From NCBI GenBank assembly GCA_016124495.1, contig WGNP01000003.1, forward strand, positions 124,001 to 188,000: a stretch of 64,000 nucleotides of DNA, written 5' to 3'. Shown piece after piece: positions 25,576 to 36,566 of this stretch. The translations under genes were made by a program, and so were the position numbers. The stretch's first letter is position 1. Every line of letters begins with the position of its first letter. The notes under the pieces are model-generated. The model searched no databases. It worked only from the letters and a program-made list of their open reading frames with translations, and was not told the origin of the DNA. This stretch comes from Hyphomonas sp. GTDB lineage: Bacteria; Pseudomonadota; Alphaproteobacteria; Caulobacterales; Hyphomonadaceae.

Positions 25576-26865
25576 TCAGTCCGGCGCCTTCGTCCGCGAG
25601 GCGTTGGCGGCTGACCCGAATATGCCTTTCGCCATCAGGGAAGTCTCGCCATCGCGCCGCCGCTGGAAGACATCTGCGCGATAGACGTGCACTGCCGCAT
25701 TTTCCGGGTCTGCCAGCGCGGCCATTTCTGCGAGGTGACAAGCCAGGCGGATATCTGTGTCGCACAGTTCTGATGCACGTTTTGCCAGTGCGACCGGACC
25801 ACCGGCCATGCGCGCCACTTCCTGAGCGAGATCCTGATCACGTGCAGGTTTCAGCTGCGCCGGATTACCATCGTACCAGCCTCCATAGAGGCGCCAGATA
25901 TTGCGCACGATGAATTCTGGCTCGTCATAGGCCGGGCGCAGGTAGGGCTTCTGCAGAAGCGCCGGATCAACCTTCACAGTGTGCACGATGTCGTTAAGGC
26001 GCGCGCCGTCGTTCATCATCTCGAGCGTATCGTTGACCAGCTTGTCGAGAACGTCCGCCACTTCTGTAAGGACAGCGCGGATTCGGGTCGCGCCATCAAT
26101 CGGCAGCCCGTGCGCGGGCAGGAACAGTTCTGCGCCTTTCATTGCCATGCTGCGCAAAGCTGCAGCCCATTCGCGTGGGTAGCGCTGTGCTTTCTGAGGA
26201 TTGCCGGCGTTTGGAAAGTTCCAGATGAAGAAGTCACCAGCGCAGATGGCCTTGTGCTTTGGTACCCATGCCCAGGTGTGATCGTCGGTCTCGCCTTTCG
26301 CATGATGAAGGTGAATATCCAGACCGCCGACATTAAGGGCGAGCGCGTCCCTGTAGATCGTATCCGGAGCGGGTGTCGTTGACGGCAGGAAGCGGGCGTC
26401 TCCAGCAAGGTCATAACCGCGCTTCCTGAACTGGCCGAACTGGCGCTCGTTGATGACCTTGTTGTAGCCATTGGTCAGATTATAACGCTCGAAACGTCTC
26501 TGAACATTCTCATGCCCGACAATCCGGGGCGCCGGCGCGCGGCAGGCTGCACAATCGTGAACAAAGGCTCCGCAGCCGCCGACATGGTCGATATGGCCAT
26601 GCGTGTAGACGATCGTATGGAAGGGATCGGCGGTCCAGCCCCGGATGGCTTTTACGGCCCTTTCACCGCCGTTCTCATTAGATGTGTCGAATGCAACGAG
26701 GCCATCATCCGTACGGAACACGATCGAGTGCGAGAACGCCTCGACCATCGCCAAGCCATCCGCGATCTCAGACAGTTCGTGCGTAATCCGGTTAAGCGGA
26801 CCAGTCTCGGCGACGCCCTTTCCCTCATCAATCACGCTTCGCGAAAGCGCCAACAGTTCCGCCAT
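25576..26865 (-). CDS. Alkylsulfatase-like metallo-beta-lactamase-fold hydrolase
   Basis: A 429-residue protein. The metal-binding motif THGHIDHVGG (His 89, His 91, Asp 93, His 94) is followed by HHAKGETDDHTWAW (further ligands) and FLPAHGLPIDG. After about residue 260 a helical domain resembling the alkylsulfatase dimerisation domain follows (VRNIWRLYGGWYDGNPAQLKP, LCDTDIRLACHLAEMAALADP). Family members cleave alkyl sulfates. It is much shorter than SdsA1-type enzymes (about 650), because the C-terminal SCP2-like domain is absent. It may act on another ester. It stands between a membrane-protein gene and a BVMO-type gene, both on the same strand. Confidence 0.82.
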   Translation of the reverse strand: MAELLALSRSVIDEGKGVAETGPLNRITHELSEIADGLAMVEAFSHSIVFRTDDGLVAFDTSNENGGERAVKAIRGWTADPFHTIVYTHGHIDHVGGCGAFVHDCAACRAPAPRIVGHENVQRRFERYNLTNGYNKVINERQFGQFRKRGYDLAGDARFLPSTTPAPDTIYRDALALNVGGLDIHLHHAKGETDDHTWAWVPKHKAICAGDFFIWNFPNAGNPQKAQRYPREWAAALRSMAMKGAELFLPAHGLPIDGATRIRAVLTEVADVLDKLVNDTLEMMNDGARLNDIVHTVKVDPALLQKPYLRPAYDEPEFIVRNIWRLYGGWYDGNPAQLKPARDQDLAQEVARMAGGPVALAKRASELCDTDIRLACHLAEMAALADPENAAVHVYRADVFQRRRDGETSLMAKGIFGSAANASRTKAPD

Positions 26866-27228
26866 GAATTCCTCCCGGCATGATTGTTTTGCTGGTTTAT
26901 GCGCGCCTGTTTCTCCAGACGCAATGTTGGGAGCAAGCGGCTCAGGATTGCCCGGGCAGCCCCTGCCCTTACCGCCAGGGTGGGCGTATCGCTGCTTCTG
27001 ACTGTGATCAGTCGCGCGGCTGAGGCTTTAATCATGCGACTGCACTGGCCGGCGTGCCCGCAGGGAGCGCTTTGCGCAGAAATACTCCCGGACCGGGCGT
27101 GACTGAGAAGCCGATAGGCGCACTGCGTCCGCTTCCCGCGATTTCCTAACGCTCTTGCAGACGCCCGAACCGCCTGCGCCCTATCCCGCAAGCGGGTCCG
27201 CGTCCGGGACCGGCACAAAGCCCGCGCG
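26866..27228. other. Intergenic stretch without supported gene
   Basis: A 363-bp region between the alkylsulfatase-like gene and the BVMO-type gene. Open frames on both strands have arginine-rich, shadow-like composition. No promoter, hairpin or repeat stands out. Confidence 0.4.
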
Positions 27229-29055
27229 TCAGGCGTCCTTACGGAACGCGACGCCCTCGAAGGCGCCAGAGGTGCGCCAGCCCTCAATATAATTGAAGAA
27301 GGCCACGGCGCCTGCGGGATATCCGACGAAGTAGCGTGCCTGCGGACCGGGATCGCGGCCTTCGTTGTTGTAGTAGCCCGGCGTGCAGTCGGGCGAGCCG
27401 ATCATCAGGCCCATGCCTGACAGCAGCAGGTTCACCCAATCGTCCTCAGCCTGTTTGCTGACCTCGACTTCCTTTGCGCCCGTCGCTTCCGCGTGGCTGA
27501 CAATCAGGGAGATCGTCCGCGCGGAGTCGACGAGGTTATGCGGGTAGTTGGAGATGAGGTTGGCCGCCTGCGTCGCCTGAACGAGGAAGGCGTTCGGGAA
27601 GTTGTGGACGTGCATGCCGTGCTTTGTGCGCATGCCGTCGGCCCAGTATTGCGACAGCTTGATCCCGCCGCGGCCCCTGGGATCAAAGCCGGTGCGCCGC
27701 TCCAGCGGCGTGCCCACTTCGAAGCCCGAGGCGTAGACGATGCAGTCGACCTCGTACTCCACGCCCTTCACGACGACGCCTTTTTCAGTGATGCGCTCCA
27801 CACCCTGGCCATCAGTATCAATCAGGTGTGCCGCGGGTTCGTTGAACGCCTGCAGGTACTGGTCGTGGAAGCAGGGCCGCTTGCAGAGCTGGCGATACCA
27901 GGCCTTCAGCTTCTCGGCGGTTTCGGCGTCCCTTACGACCGCTTCGGCGCGCTGGCGGATCTCCTCCATCTTCTCGTGGTCGGCGTCCTCATAGGCGGCC
28001 AGCATCCCCATCGGGTTGCGCTGATCGGCCGGCAATTGCAGGATGCGGTTGCGGATGCGCTTGGCAAGATCCGTCCAGCCATCCTGCACAAGGTCCTCGG
28101 GCGCCATGCCGATACCGGCCTGGTTCTGCGTGAAGTTTTCCAGCCAGCGCTGTTGCCAGCCCGGCGTCGCGATCGAGGCGAACCACTCCGGATCAATCGG
28201 ACGATTGTCGCGCACATCAATCGACGAGGGCGTGCGCTGGAAAACGTAGAGCGCCCTGGCGGCGCGCGCGAGATGCGGGACGACCTGCACGGCGGTGGCG
28301 CCAGTGCCGATGATCGCCACGCGCTTGTCCTTGAGCTTATCCAGCGGCGCGCCGTTCGGATCGCCGCCTGTATAGTCATAGTCCCAGCGGCTAGTGTGAA
28401 AAGCGTGGCCTTTAAAGTCCTTGATGCCGGGAATGCCGGGCAGCTTTGGCGTATTCAGCGGGCCGGTGCCGAGGCCGATATACTTTGCCGTGAAGTTGTC
28501 GCCGCGGTTCGTACGGATGACCCAGACACTGCGCGCCTCGTCCCAGGAAAGTTCCTCGATGACAGTGTGGAAGAGGGCATTCTCGTAAAGTCCGTAATGC
28601 TGTCCGATGCGCTGGCACTGCTGCAGGATCTCCGGCGCGTGCGCATACTTCTCGCTCGGCATGTGCCCGGTCTCTTCGAGCAGCGGCATGTAGATCATCG
28701 AGGCGGTATCGCACTGCGCACCGGGATAGCGATTCCAGTACCAGGTGCCGCCGAAGTCTCCGCCTTTCTCGATGATGCGGACGTCATTGATCCCGGCTTC
28801 CTTCAGGCGGGCGCCGGTTACCAGGCCGGCAAAGCCACCACCCACGAAGGCAAAGGTGACGTGGTCTGTCTTGGGCGCGCGCGGCGTGACCGGCGTATAA
28901 GGGTCTTCAAGGTATTCGTCGAACAGACCGGCGATCCGGGTGTACTGGTCATTGCCGTCGGTGCGCAGGCGCTTGTCGCGCTCGGTGCGATAGCGTTCGC
29001 GGATCTCGTCCTTGTCGATAGGTTTGCGTTGGATCTGCGCCGCGTCGTCCGCCAT
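27229..29055 (-). CDS. Flavin-dependent monooxygenase, Baeyer-Villiger type
   Basis: A 608-residue flavoprotein. FAD-binding Rossmann motif FVGGGFAGLVTGARLKEAG is followed by KGGDFGGTWYWNRYPGAQCDTASMIY, characteristic of cyclohexanone/steroid monooxygenases. The BVMO fingerprint appears as FKGHAFHTSRWDYDYTGG, and the NADPH Rossmann motif as VAIIGTGATAVQVVPHLA. Such enzymes convert ketones to esters or lactones with NADPH and O2. The start MADDAAQ at 29055 is preferred to the upstream Met at 29073. It lies 153 bp downstream of the NSS transporter gene on the same strand. The substrate is unknown. Confidence 0.9.
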   Translation of the reverse strand: MADDAAQIQRKPIDKDEIRERYRTERDKRLRTDGNDQYTRIAGLFDEYLEDPYTPVTPRAPKTDHVTFAFVGGGFAGLVTGARLKEAGINDVRIIEKGGDFGGTWYWNRYPGAQCDTASMIYMPLLEETGHMPSEKYAHAPEILQQCQRIGQHYGLYENALFHTVIEELSWDEARSVWVIRTNRGDNFTAKYIGLGTGPLNTPKLPGIPGIKDFKGHAFHTSRWDYDYTGGDPNGAPLDKLKDKRVAIIGTGATAVQVVPHLARAARALYVFQRTPSSIDVRDNRPIDPEWFASIATPGWQQRWLENFTQNQAGIGMAPEDLVQDGWTDLAKRIRNRILQLPADQRNPMGMLAAYEDADHEKMEEIRQRAEAVVRDAETAEKLKAWYRQLCKRPCFHDQYLQAFNEPAAHLIDTDGQGVERITEKGVVVKGVEYEVDCIVYASGFEVGTPLERRTGFDPRGRGGIKLSQYWADGMRTKHGMHVHNFPNAFLVQATQAANLISNYPHNLVDSARTISLIVSHAEATGAKEVEVSKQAEDDWVNLLLSGMGLMIGSPDCTPGYYNNEGRDPGPQARYFVGYPAGAVAFFNYIEGWRTSGAFEGVAFRKDA

Positions 29056-29208
29056 CGTGGTACCCTGTCCCATTCGTCACGCGCCCTGCTCGGCGGTCAG
29101 CGGGGAACATAACCGATCAGGCCTGCCTGCCTAGCCGTGACCCAAGGGCGCTGGTCCCGGAAAAATGAGGCTGGGGGGGGGAAGCGGCGGCCGCGCGTCC
29201 GAAGGCCG

Positions 29209-30555
29209 TCAGGCGGGCAGCAGTCCGGCGCTTGAAGCCGCCGATATCAGACCAAAGATGAGGATCAGCCCGATCAGCGGCGGCGCAACCCAGCGCACCA
29301 TGAACCGCCAGACGTTCATCACGCGCCCGTCACCCAGTTCGCTGACCAGCATCTCGCGCGACAGCACCCAGCCCGCAAACACCGCAACCAAAAGCCCGCC
29401 CAGCGGCAGCATCAGCGAGCCCGTGACGAATTCCATGAAGGCAATGTATTCGGTCGAGAACACATAGCCCGCACCAATCATGAACATGGCGAACCCGATG
29501 CCGACCGCCGCCCCGGCCCGGGTCACGCCCTGCTTCTCCTCAAGCCAGGAGACCGCCACTTCCATAAGCGAGATCGACGAGGTGAAGGCTGCGAACAGCG
29601 CCAGCGTGAAGAACAGGCCGCCGATCATCTCCCCGCCTGGCATCTGGCCGAAAGCGATCGGTAAGGTGACGAAGAACAATTCCGGCCCCTGCGCCGGCGA
29701 CAGGCCCGCTGCGAACACAATCGGGAACACGGCGAAGGCTGCGACCAGGGCGACCAGCGTATTGGAAAGCGCGATCGTCACCGAGACGTTCGGGATGTCG
29801 GTATCGCGCGGCAGGTAGGCGCCGTAGGTCATCATCAGCCCAAGCCCGACGCCGACCGAGAAGAACGCCTGCCCCATCGCGGCCAGCACAGTGGCCAGGC
29901 CCGTCTGTGAGAAATCCGGCTTCAGGATGAAGCTCGCCGCCGCTGCGGCGTCGCCTTCCACCAGCGCAAAGCCGACCATGCCGAGTAGCATCACGAAGAA
30001 CATCGGCATCAGGATCAGGTTCACCCGTTCCAGTCCGCTCTTCACGCCGCGCGCCACGACCACGATGTGAGCCAGGATGAACAATGCGAGCAGCACCAGC
30101 ACCCTCGGGCGGTCCTCGATCGTCGCTTCAAAGTTGGCGCGCGATCCCGCCGCGTCGATACCTTCAAACGCGCCGGACACGGCCTGCGGGATGTAGCTAA
30201 GCACCCAGCTAGAGATCACGGCATAGAAGGTCAGGATGAAAAAGGATGCGACCGTACCGATCCAGGCGACGAGGCCCCAGTATTTCGACCGGCTTTCCGC
30301 CCGCGCAAGGGAATGGGCGCCCTCGACCGCCGACATGCCGGATTTGCGGCCCATCGCATATTCCGCCATCAGCAAGGGCAGGCACAGAAAGGCCACGCAG
30401 GCGATATAAATGATGATGAAGGCGCTGCCGCCATACTCACCCGCGAGATATGGAAAGCGCCAGAAATTGCCGAGACCGACCGTCGAGCCAACGGCGGCAA
30501 GAATGAACCCGATACGCGAGCTCCATTCTTCAGTCTTCCGGCCAATCTGTGCCAT
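29209..30555 (-). CDS. Sodium-dependent NSS-family transporter
   Basis: A 448-residue membrane protein of the neurotransmitter:sodium symporter family (LeuT fold). The first helix has SRIGFILAAVGSTVGLGNFWRFPYLAGEYGGSAFIIIY, the family signature with the unwound TM1 that binds Na+ and substrate. About eleven hydrophobic segments follow, including FFSVGVGLGLMMTYGAYLPRDTDIP (TM6 region). It imports an amino acid or related small compound with sodium; the substrate cannot be told. Its position next to a BVMO gene could mean a shared catabolic role, but that is only neighbourhood. Confidence 0.9.
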   Translation of the reverse strand: MAQIGRKTEEWSSRIGFILAAVGSTVGLGNFWRFPYLAGEYGGSAFIIIYIACVAFLCLPLLMAEYAMGRKSGMSAVEGAHSLARAESRSKYWGLVAWIGTVASFFILTFYAVISSWVLSYIPQAVSGAFEGIDAAGSRANFEATIEDRPRVLVLLALFILAHIVVVARGVKSGLERVNLILMPMFFVMLLGMVGFALVEGDAAAAASFILKPDFSQTGLATVLAAMGQAFFSVGVGLGLMMTYGAYLPRDTDIPNVSVTIALSNTLVALVAAFAVFPIVFAAGLSPAQGPELFFVTLPIAFGQMPGGEMIGGLFFTLALFAAFTSSISLMEVAVSWLEEKQGVTRAGAAVGIGFAMFMIGAGYVFSTEYIAFMEFVTGSLMLPLGGLLVAVFAGWVLSREMLVSELGDGRVMNVWRFMVRWVAPPLIGLILIFGLISAASSAGLLPA

Positions 30556-30635
30556 GAATCATGCTCCCCGGGGCATTGTTTCGCGGGACCCTAGTCAGAA
30601 AGAGGCAAAGATCAACGAAGATTGACGCTCTGGAA

Positions 30636-31868
30636 CTAAAACAATCCGCGTGACGACATCTTCTCGTCCTGGTGCAGGTGGGCCGACAGGATCAGCCCGA
30701 AACAGGCCATCACGGTGATCAGCGCGGTACCGCCATACGAGATCAGCGGCAACGGCATGCCGAGCACCGGCAGCAGGCCCAGCACCATGCCGCTGTTGAA
30801 GATCGCGAAGAAGGCAATCGTCGAAGTCGCGCCGATGGTGGCAAGTCGGCCGAACCAGCTCTTGTTGCGCGCCGCGACGCGGAACGACCAGACGAACAGG
30901 AAAGCGAACACGGCGAGCAGGCCGACCGCGCCGATGAAACCGAACTCCTCGGCGATGATCGTCAGGATGAAATCGGTCTGCTGCTCGGGCACGTATTCCT
31001 GCTGGGACTGAATGCCCTGAAGGTAGCCCCGGCCGCTGAAGCCACCGGCGCCGATGGCAATCTTCGCCTGTTCGATCTGGTAGCTTTCGCCGAGCCCGTT
31101 GGTCGCTTCGCCGGTGATGCCGGCGATCAGCGTATCGACGCGCTCGCGCTGGTAGGGCTCCAGCACAAAGGAGTAGATGGCGGGAACCGACAGCAGGCCG
31201 ACGCCGATGGCGGCGGCCACCCAGCGCATGGCGATCCCGGCAAAGAAGATGACCATCGCGCCAGACGCCGCCAGCGCAAGGGCGGTCGAAAGGTTCGGCT
31301 GCTTGAACACCAGCGCCGCCGGGACCAGAATGATCAGAAGGGCGCCGCCATGCACCAGCAAGGGCGGGCTCTGGCCATTGGTCGGCATCATGCGCTGATA
31401 GTAACTGGCGAGCGCCATCGTTACGGCGAGCTTTGCCGGCTCGGACGGCTGCAGGATGATCGGCCCGACCTTCAGCCAGCGCGCGGCGCCGCCGCCCATC
31501 ACGCCGAAGAAATCGACCATTACCAGGAGCACGATCACCACGGCATAGGCCGGCCAGGCAAAGCGGGCCCAGATGCCAAGCGGCAGCAGCGCGAGGCAGA
31601 TCATCAGGACAAAACCGACGCCGAGGCGCGTGATCTGGTCACGCCAGAGGTTGGCTTCATCCGGCGAGGGCGCCTGCGCGACCGGGTCCCAGCCGACCGA
31701 GAACAGCATGGCGACGCCGGTCAGCCCAACGCCGACGATCAGCAGGATGATACTCCACGGCAGGCGCGCAATGCTGCCCAGCGGGCCGAAGCTTGCAAAA
31801 TGCAGCGCACGCGCCGTCGAGGTGCGCGCTTCGCCGCGGGTAAAGCCGGTATAGCCCTCGCGGCTCAT
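30636..31868 (-). CDS. rodA: Rod-shape-determining SEDS glycosyltransferase RodA
   Basis: A 410-residue SEDS-family polytopic protein that polymerises peptidoglycan with PBP2 during elongation. About ten membrane segments and family motifs are seen, including GVMGGGAARWLKVGPIILQPSEPAKLAVTM, SQQEYVPEQQTDFILTIIAEEFGFIGA and GLLPVLGMPLPLISYGGTALITVM. The ATG overlaps the PBP2 stop as ATGA. It is the last gene of the mre operon. Confidence 0.95.
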   Translation of the reverse strand: MSREGYTGFTRGEARTSTARALHFASFGPLGSIARLPWSIILLIVGVGLTGVAMLFSVGWDPVAQAPSPDEANLWRDQITRLGVGFVLMICLALLPLGIWARFAWPAYAVVIVLLVMVDFFGVMGGGAARWLKVGPIILQPSEPAKLAVTMALASYYQRMMPTNGQSPPLLVHGGALLIILVPAALVFKQPNLSTALALAASGAMVIFFAGIAMRWVAAAIGVGLLSVPAIYSFVLEPYQRERVDTLIAGITGEATNGLGESYQIEQAKIAIGAGGFSGRGYLQGIQSQQEYVPEQQTDFILTIIAEEFGFIGAVGLLAVFAFLFVWSFRVAARNKSWFGRLATIGATSTIAFFAIFNSGMVLGLLPVLGMPLPLISYGGTALITVMACFGLILSAHLHQDEKMSSRGLF

Positions 31869-33814
31869 ACGGGATCTCCGTCCGGCTTTCCGTCCGTGGA
31901 CGGTGTGACAGCATCCGCGCGCCTGGCATAAACGGGGGTACGTCCGCTATCCATCCTGATCGCGGCGGCGAGAATATCACGTCCGACCGGCGCGGCCGTG
32001 CGCGAGCCGCCCTCGCCGTGCTCGACGATGACCGAGACGGCGTAGCGCGGATTGTCGGTGGGCGCATAGGCAACAAACAGCGCATGGTCGCGCAGCTCCC
32101 GGGCAATCGCTGCGCCGCCCCGGATGCCTTTTGCGCGCTCTTCGGCCGAAATGCGCCGCACCTGCGCAGTACCCGTCTTGCCTGCGAGGCGCGGGCCGCC
32201 GAGGCCGAGATCGCCGGACCGGTAGGCCGTGCCGCCCGGCTCGGACGACACGCCGTACATTCCGGCCTTCTGGATTTCCATGATTGCGGGATCCAACGGT
32301 GCGTCCAGCATCTTGTCTTCGTCCGAGGGCGGACCATACCCGATCAGCTTCGGCTTGAGCGGCGCGCCGGTGGCCGCGATCCGGGCGGTCATCAGTGCAA
32401 GCTGCAGCGGCGTCACGCCGAGTTGACCCTGCCCGATGCCGAAGTTCAGCGTCTCACCTTCGAACCAGGGCTCGCCGCGCGCTTTCAGCTTCCAGTCAGG
32501 ATCGGGCACCAGGCCGCTGCGCCCGCCGGTCATGCCGAGCACGAAGGTCTCGCCGAAACCGAACTTGTGGGAGACTTCGGCAATCTTGCGCACACCGGTG
32601 CGCCGCGCGATCTCATAGAAATATACGTCGCACGAATGCTTGATCGCGTCGTGCATGTTCATCGTGCCGTGGCCGCCTTTTTTCCAGCAGTGCCAGGTAC
32701 GGTTGCCGAAGCGGTAGGAGCCGCCACAGCGAACAGTGTCGCTGGTCTTGACGACGCCCGCCTCAAGCGCGGCGGTGGCGACCACCATCTTGAAGGTGGA
32801 GCCCGGCGGGTAGACGCCGCCATGCGCGCGCGGATAGAGCGGCGCCATCGGGTTGTCGCGCAGTTCGGCATAGTCCTTGCCGGATATTCCGTTCACGAAC
32901 GCGTTGGGGTCGAAGGCCGGGGTTGAAACCATCGCCAGCACGTCGCCCGAGGCCACATCCATAAGAACGGCGGCGCCGCTTTCACCTTCGAACCGTTCGA
33001 TCGCAACGCGTTGCAGCTCAGCATCAATCGTGACGAACAGGTCCTTGCCGGCAACGGCGGCATTGGTGGGGTCCTGCTCCAGCTCCTGCATCGGGCGGCC
33101 ATGCGCGTTGGTCACGACACGGCGGCGTCCCGGCCGTCCGCGCAGCCAGTCCTCGGCAAACCGCTCCATGCCCTGGCGGCCCACACGGATGTCCGGGTGG
33201 CGGAACAATTCCTCGAACGTCTTGAGTTCGTCCGGTGAGCGGCCTTCGGCCAGCCGCGTCAGATCGTCGGCGCTGGCGCGCGCGACATAGCCGAGCACGT
33301 GCGCAAAATCCCGGCCGCGCGGATAGGAGCGCGTCGAGGCCATCTGCACATCGACGCCGTCCATCTCCACGGCACGCACGCGCAGGCGCGCAAACTCCTC
33401 ATAGCTCAGTTCCTGCACCACCGTGACCGGCACGAAGCTCGCGCGGCGCATCCGGTTGGTCTGGATTTCCTCGAGTACGCGCTTGATGCGCGATTCCGGA
33501 AGGTCGATGAACTTCGAGAGCTGCAGGAGTGTCGCTTCCGGATCGTCCAGCCGCTCGGGTACAACGGAGACGCGGCCGGCCTGACGCTGCGACGCGAGAG
33601 GACGGCCGAACCGGTCAAGGATCTGGCCACGCTGCGGCGGCGCCAGCACAAGGCGGATATGGTTTTCGTCGGCGAGCTTGCGGTAATGCTCTGCCTCGAA
33701 GAATTGCAGCTGCGACAGTCGTCCAACCAGTGTGGCAAACACCACGCCGCCGGCGCCCAGCGCCAGCAGCAGGCGGCGGTCAAAGTCAGCCTCCGGACTA
33801 TTCTTGCGTGCCAT
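31865..33814 (-). CDS. mrdA: Penicillin-binding protein 2 (elongasome transpeptidase)
   Basis: A 649-residue class B PBP with an N-terminal membrane anchor (RRLLLALGAGGVVFATLVG), a pedestal domain and the transpeptidase domain. Active-site motifs are GSTFKM (nucleophile Ser), SCDVYFYE (in place of SxN) and KTGT. The length is usual for PBP2. It cross-links peptidoglycan made by RodA. Its start overlaps the mreD stop (TGATG), and its stop overlaps rodA. It is an apparently intact member of the operon. Confidence 0.95.
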   Translation of the reverse strand: MARKNSPEADFDRRLLLALGAGGVVFATLVGRLSQLQFFEAEHYRKLADENHIRLVLAPPQRGQILDRFGRPLASQRQAGRVSVVPERLDDPEATLLQLSKFIDLPESRIKRVLEEIQTNRMRRASFVPVTVVQELSYEEFARLRVRAVEMDGVDVQMASTRSYPRGRDFAHVLGYVARASADDLTRLAEGRSPDELKTFEELFRHPDIRVGRQGMERFAEDWLRGRPGRRRVVTNAHGRPMQELEQDPTNAAVAGKDLFVTIDAELQRVAIERFEGESGAAVLMDVASGDVLAMVSTPAFDPNAFVNGISGKDYAELRDNPMAPLYPRAHGGVYPPGSTFKMVVATAALEAGVVKTSDTVRCGGSYRFGNRTWHCWKKGGHGTMNMHDAIKHSCDVYFYEIARRTGVRKIAEVSHKFGFGETFVLGMTGGRSGLVPDPDWKLKARGEPWFEGETLNFGIGQGQLGVTPLQLALMTARIAATGAPLKPKLIGYGPPSDEDKMLDAPLDPAIMEIQKAGMYGVSSEPGGTAYRSGDLGLGGPRLAGKTGTAQVRRISAEERAKGIRGGAAIARELRDHALFVAYAPTDNPRYAVSVIVEHGEGGSRTAAPVGRDILAAAIRMDSGRTPVYARRADAVTPSTDGKPDGDPV

Positions 33815-34362
33815 CAGCTGCCCCCCGGCGATTCGCCCGGGCGCCGGCCGAGATCGAACATCCCGTTGCCGAATGCGTAGATGAGGCCAGTCGTGATGAA
33901 GCAGGTCATCAGCGGCCAGGCGCGTACCAGATGGTCGCTGGTGATGCTGGCAAACCCCCAGACCAGCAGGAAGGCGACCACCAGCAGCACGGCCGGGCCG
34001 AGGACCGCGACCAGGGTGTCGCGCATGCCGTCCGTCTGGTCAGCGATGCCGGCGCTGAGGCCGTAGACGAGCAGGTTGATCATCGCGAAGCAGCCGAGCG
34101 GCGCGTTCGAGATGATGTCCTGCATCAGGCCGAACATCACCAGCAGCAGCATCGGGCGCAGCGACAGGCCGGCCCGCCCCCAGCCGATGGCGCCCCAGAG
34201 CGCGGCAAATGGCCAGGCGAGCGGAATGCCGAAGAAGGCTTTGGGCGTCATGCCCAGCACGCCGACGATCGCTATGATCGCGGCGCCGAAAATCAGGCGC
34301 GGGCTCGGCCCGGACTGGCTCCAGAGCGTGCGCTTCTTGCGGTTGGAGAGGGAGCTGGCCAA
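33814..34362 (-). CDS. mreD: Rod-shape-determining protein MreD
   Basis: A 182-residue inner-membrane protein with five or six hydrophobic segments. Family-like segments are LMLLVMFGLMQDIISNAPLGCFAMINLLVYGLSAG. MreD links MreC to the elongasome. It starts 3 bp after mreC and overlaps mrdA, confirming its place in the operon. Sequence conservation in this family is low, so the assignment rests on both size and context. Confidence 0.88.
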   Translation of the reverse strand: MASSLSNRKKRTLWSQSGPSPRLIFGAAIIAIVGVLGMTPKAFFGIPLAWPFAALWGAIGWGRAGLSLRPMLLLVMFGLMQDIISNAPLGCFAMINLLVYGLSAGIADQTDGMRDTLVAVLGPAVLLVVAFLLVWGFASITSDHLVRAWPLMTCFITTGLIYAFGNGMFDLGRRPGESPGGS

Positions 34363-34365
34363 AGC

Positions 34366-35367
34366 CTATTCGCCTCCCTGTGTCGGCGTGGGCGTGAGCC
34401 GGATCACCGGCGGGTCCGCCTCTGATGCCTGCGCTGCGGCCGGCACAGGTTCCGCGAGCGCCGCCGCAACCGGCTCTGTCGCCGCCTGGCGCGCGGGCAC
34501 CGCACGCGCGGCAGGTGCGGGCGCGTCGGTTTCCGGCGGCACGACTTCCGGCACCTCTGACTCGGGCAAGGGCTCAACGATCTCGGGCGGCACAATCATC
34601 CGGACATAGCCGCTGGCATGATCGCGCATCGCCAGTTTGACGAGCCATTCGGAGCCCTGCTTCGTCACGGTGCCGGCCACCAGGCCGCGCGGGAACGCGC
34701 CGCCTTCGCCGGAGCTCAGCACGCGCTCGCCTTCAATGAAATCAGATGCTTCCGGCAGGTCCTTCAGAACACCCCGGTCGCGGTCCTTGCCCTGCATGAT
34801 GGCGCGCACGCCGCTGACTTCGCCGAGCACCGGCAGCTGGCTCTGGTAGTTGGAGACCAGCAGGATGCGCGAAGACCGGTCGCCGAGCTGGATAACGCGC
34901 CCGACCAGGCCGCCCTCGTTCAGCGCGACGGCGCCGGGCACGACGCCTTGCAGGCTGCCGGCATTGGCGAGCACTGTCTGCGCGAACGGGCCGTCCACCA
35001 CGGTGGTGACCCGCGCGGTCACACCCTTTTCGGGCGGCTCACCCATCAGGTTGAGGATGTTTTCGTAGGCTTCCATCCGCTCCGCCATCGAGATGGCGGC
35101 GGCCTTGTAGCGCGCGAGATCGCGCACTTCGTTTTCGAGTTCCCTGATGCGCTGCTCGCGGCCCGCCTGTCCGCTGATCTGCGCCCACAGGCTGGTATCG
35201 GCCGGCGCGCCGATCCGGTCGCTGATCGTGGTGCGGGCAGGCACAAAGAAATTGCTGATCTGCGGCGCCGACTGCGCCACGATCAGCGCCAGCGCACCAA
35301 AGATCAGGATGCCCAGCGTGACCCGCCGGGCGCCTGATTTCTGACTGGAACGGCCGGAACGTGCCAT
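34366..35367 (-). CDS. mreC: Rod-shape-determining protein MreC
   Basis: A 333-residue bitopic protein: N-terminal membrane helix (GILIFGALALIVAQSAP), coiled coil (REQRIRELENEVRDLARYKAAAISMAERMEAYENIL), then the beta-barrel domain with VNA-like GRVIQLGDRSSRILLVSNYQSQLPVLGEVSGVRAIMQG. After about residue 260 it carries an unusual 70-residue tail rich in Pro, Ala and Glu, ending PTPTQGGE. MreC is the periplasmic scaffold of the elongasome. It lies 28 bp after mreB. Confidence 0.92.
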   Translation of the reverse strand: MARSGRSSQKSGARRVTLGILIFGALALIVAQSAPQISNFFVPARTTISDRIGAPADTSLWAQISGQAGREQRIRELENEVRDLARYKAAAISMAERMEAYENILNLMGEPPEKGVTARVTTVVDGPFAQTVLANAGSLQGVVPGAVALNEGGLVGRVIQLGDRSSRILLVSNYQSQLPVLGEVSGVRAIMQGKDRDRGVLKDLPEASDFIEGERVLSSGEGGAFPRGLVAGTVTKQGSEWLVKLAMRDHASGYVRMIVPPEIVEPLPESEVPEVVPPETDAPAPAARAVPARQAATEPVAAALAEPVPAAAQASEADPPVIRLTPTPTQGGE

Positions 35368-35395
35368 ACCTCAGGCTCCCTGCAATGCCCGTGAA

Positions 35396-36540
<1,145 letters not shown>

Positions 36541-36566
36541 AGCAAGGAGCGGGCCGCAGTTTAGTG

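Noticed and set aside
26884-27102. 72-codon plus-strand frame in the 26.9-27.2 kb gap
   Set aside because: The composition is shadow-like and there is no ribosome site.
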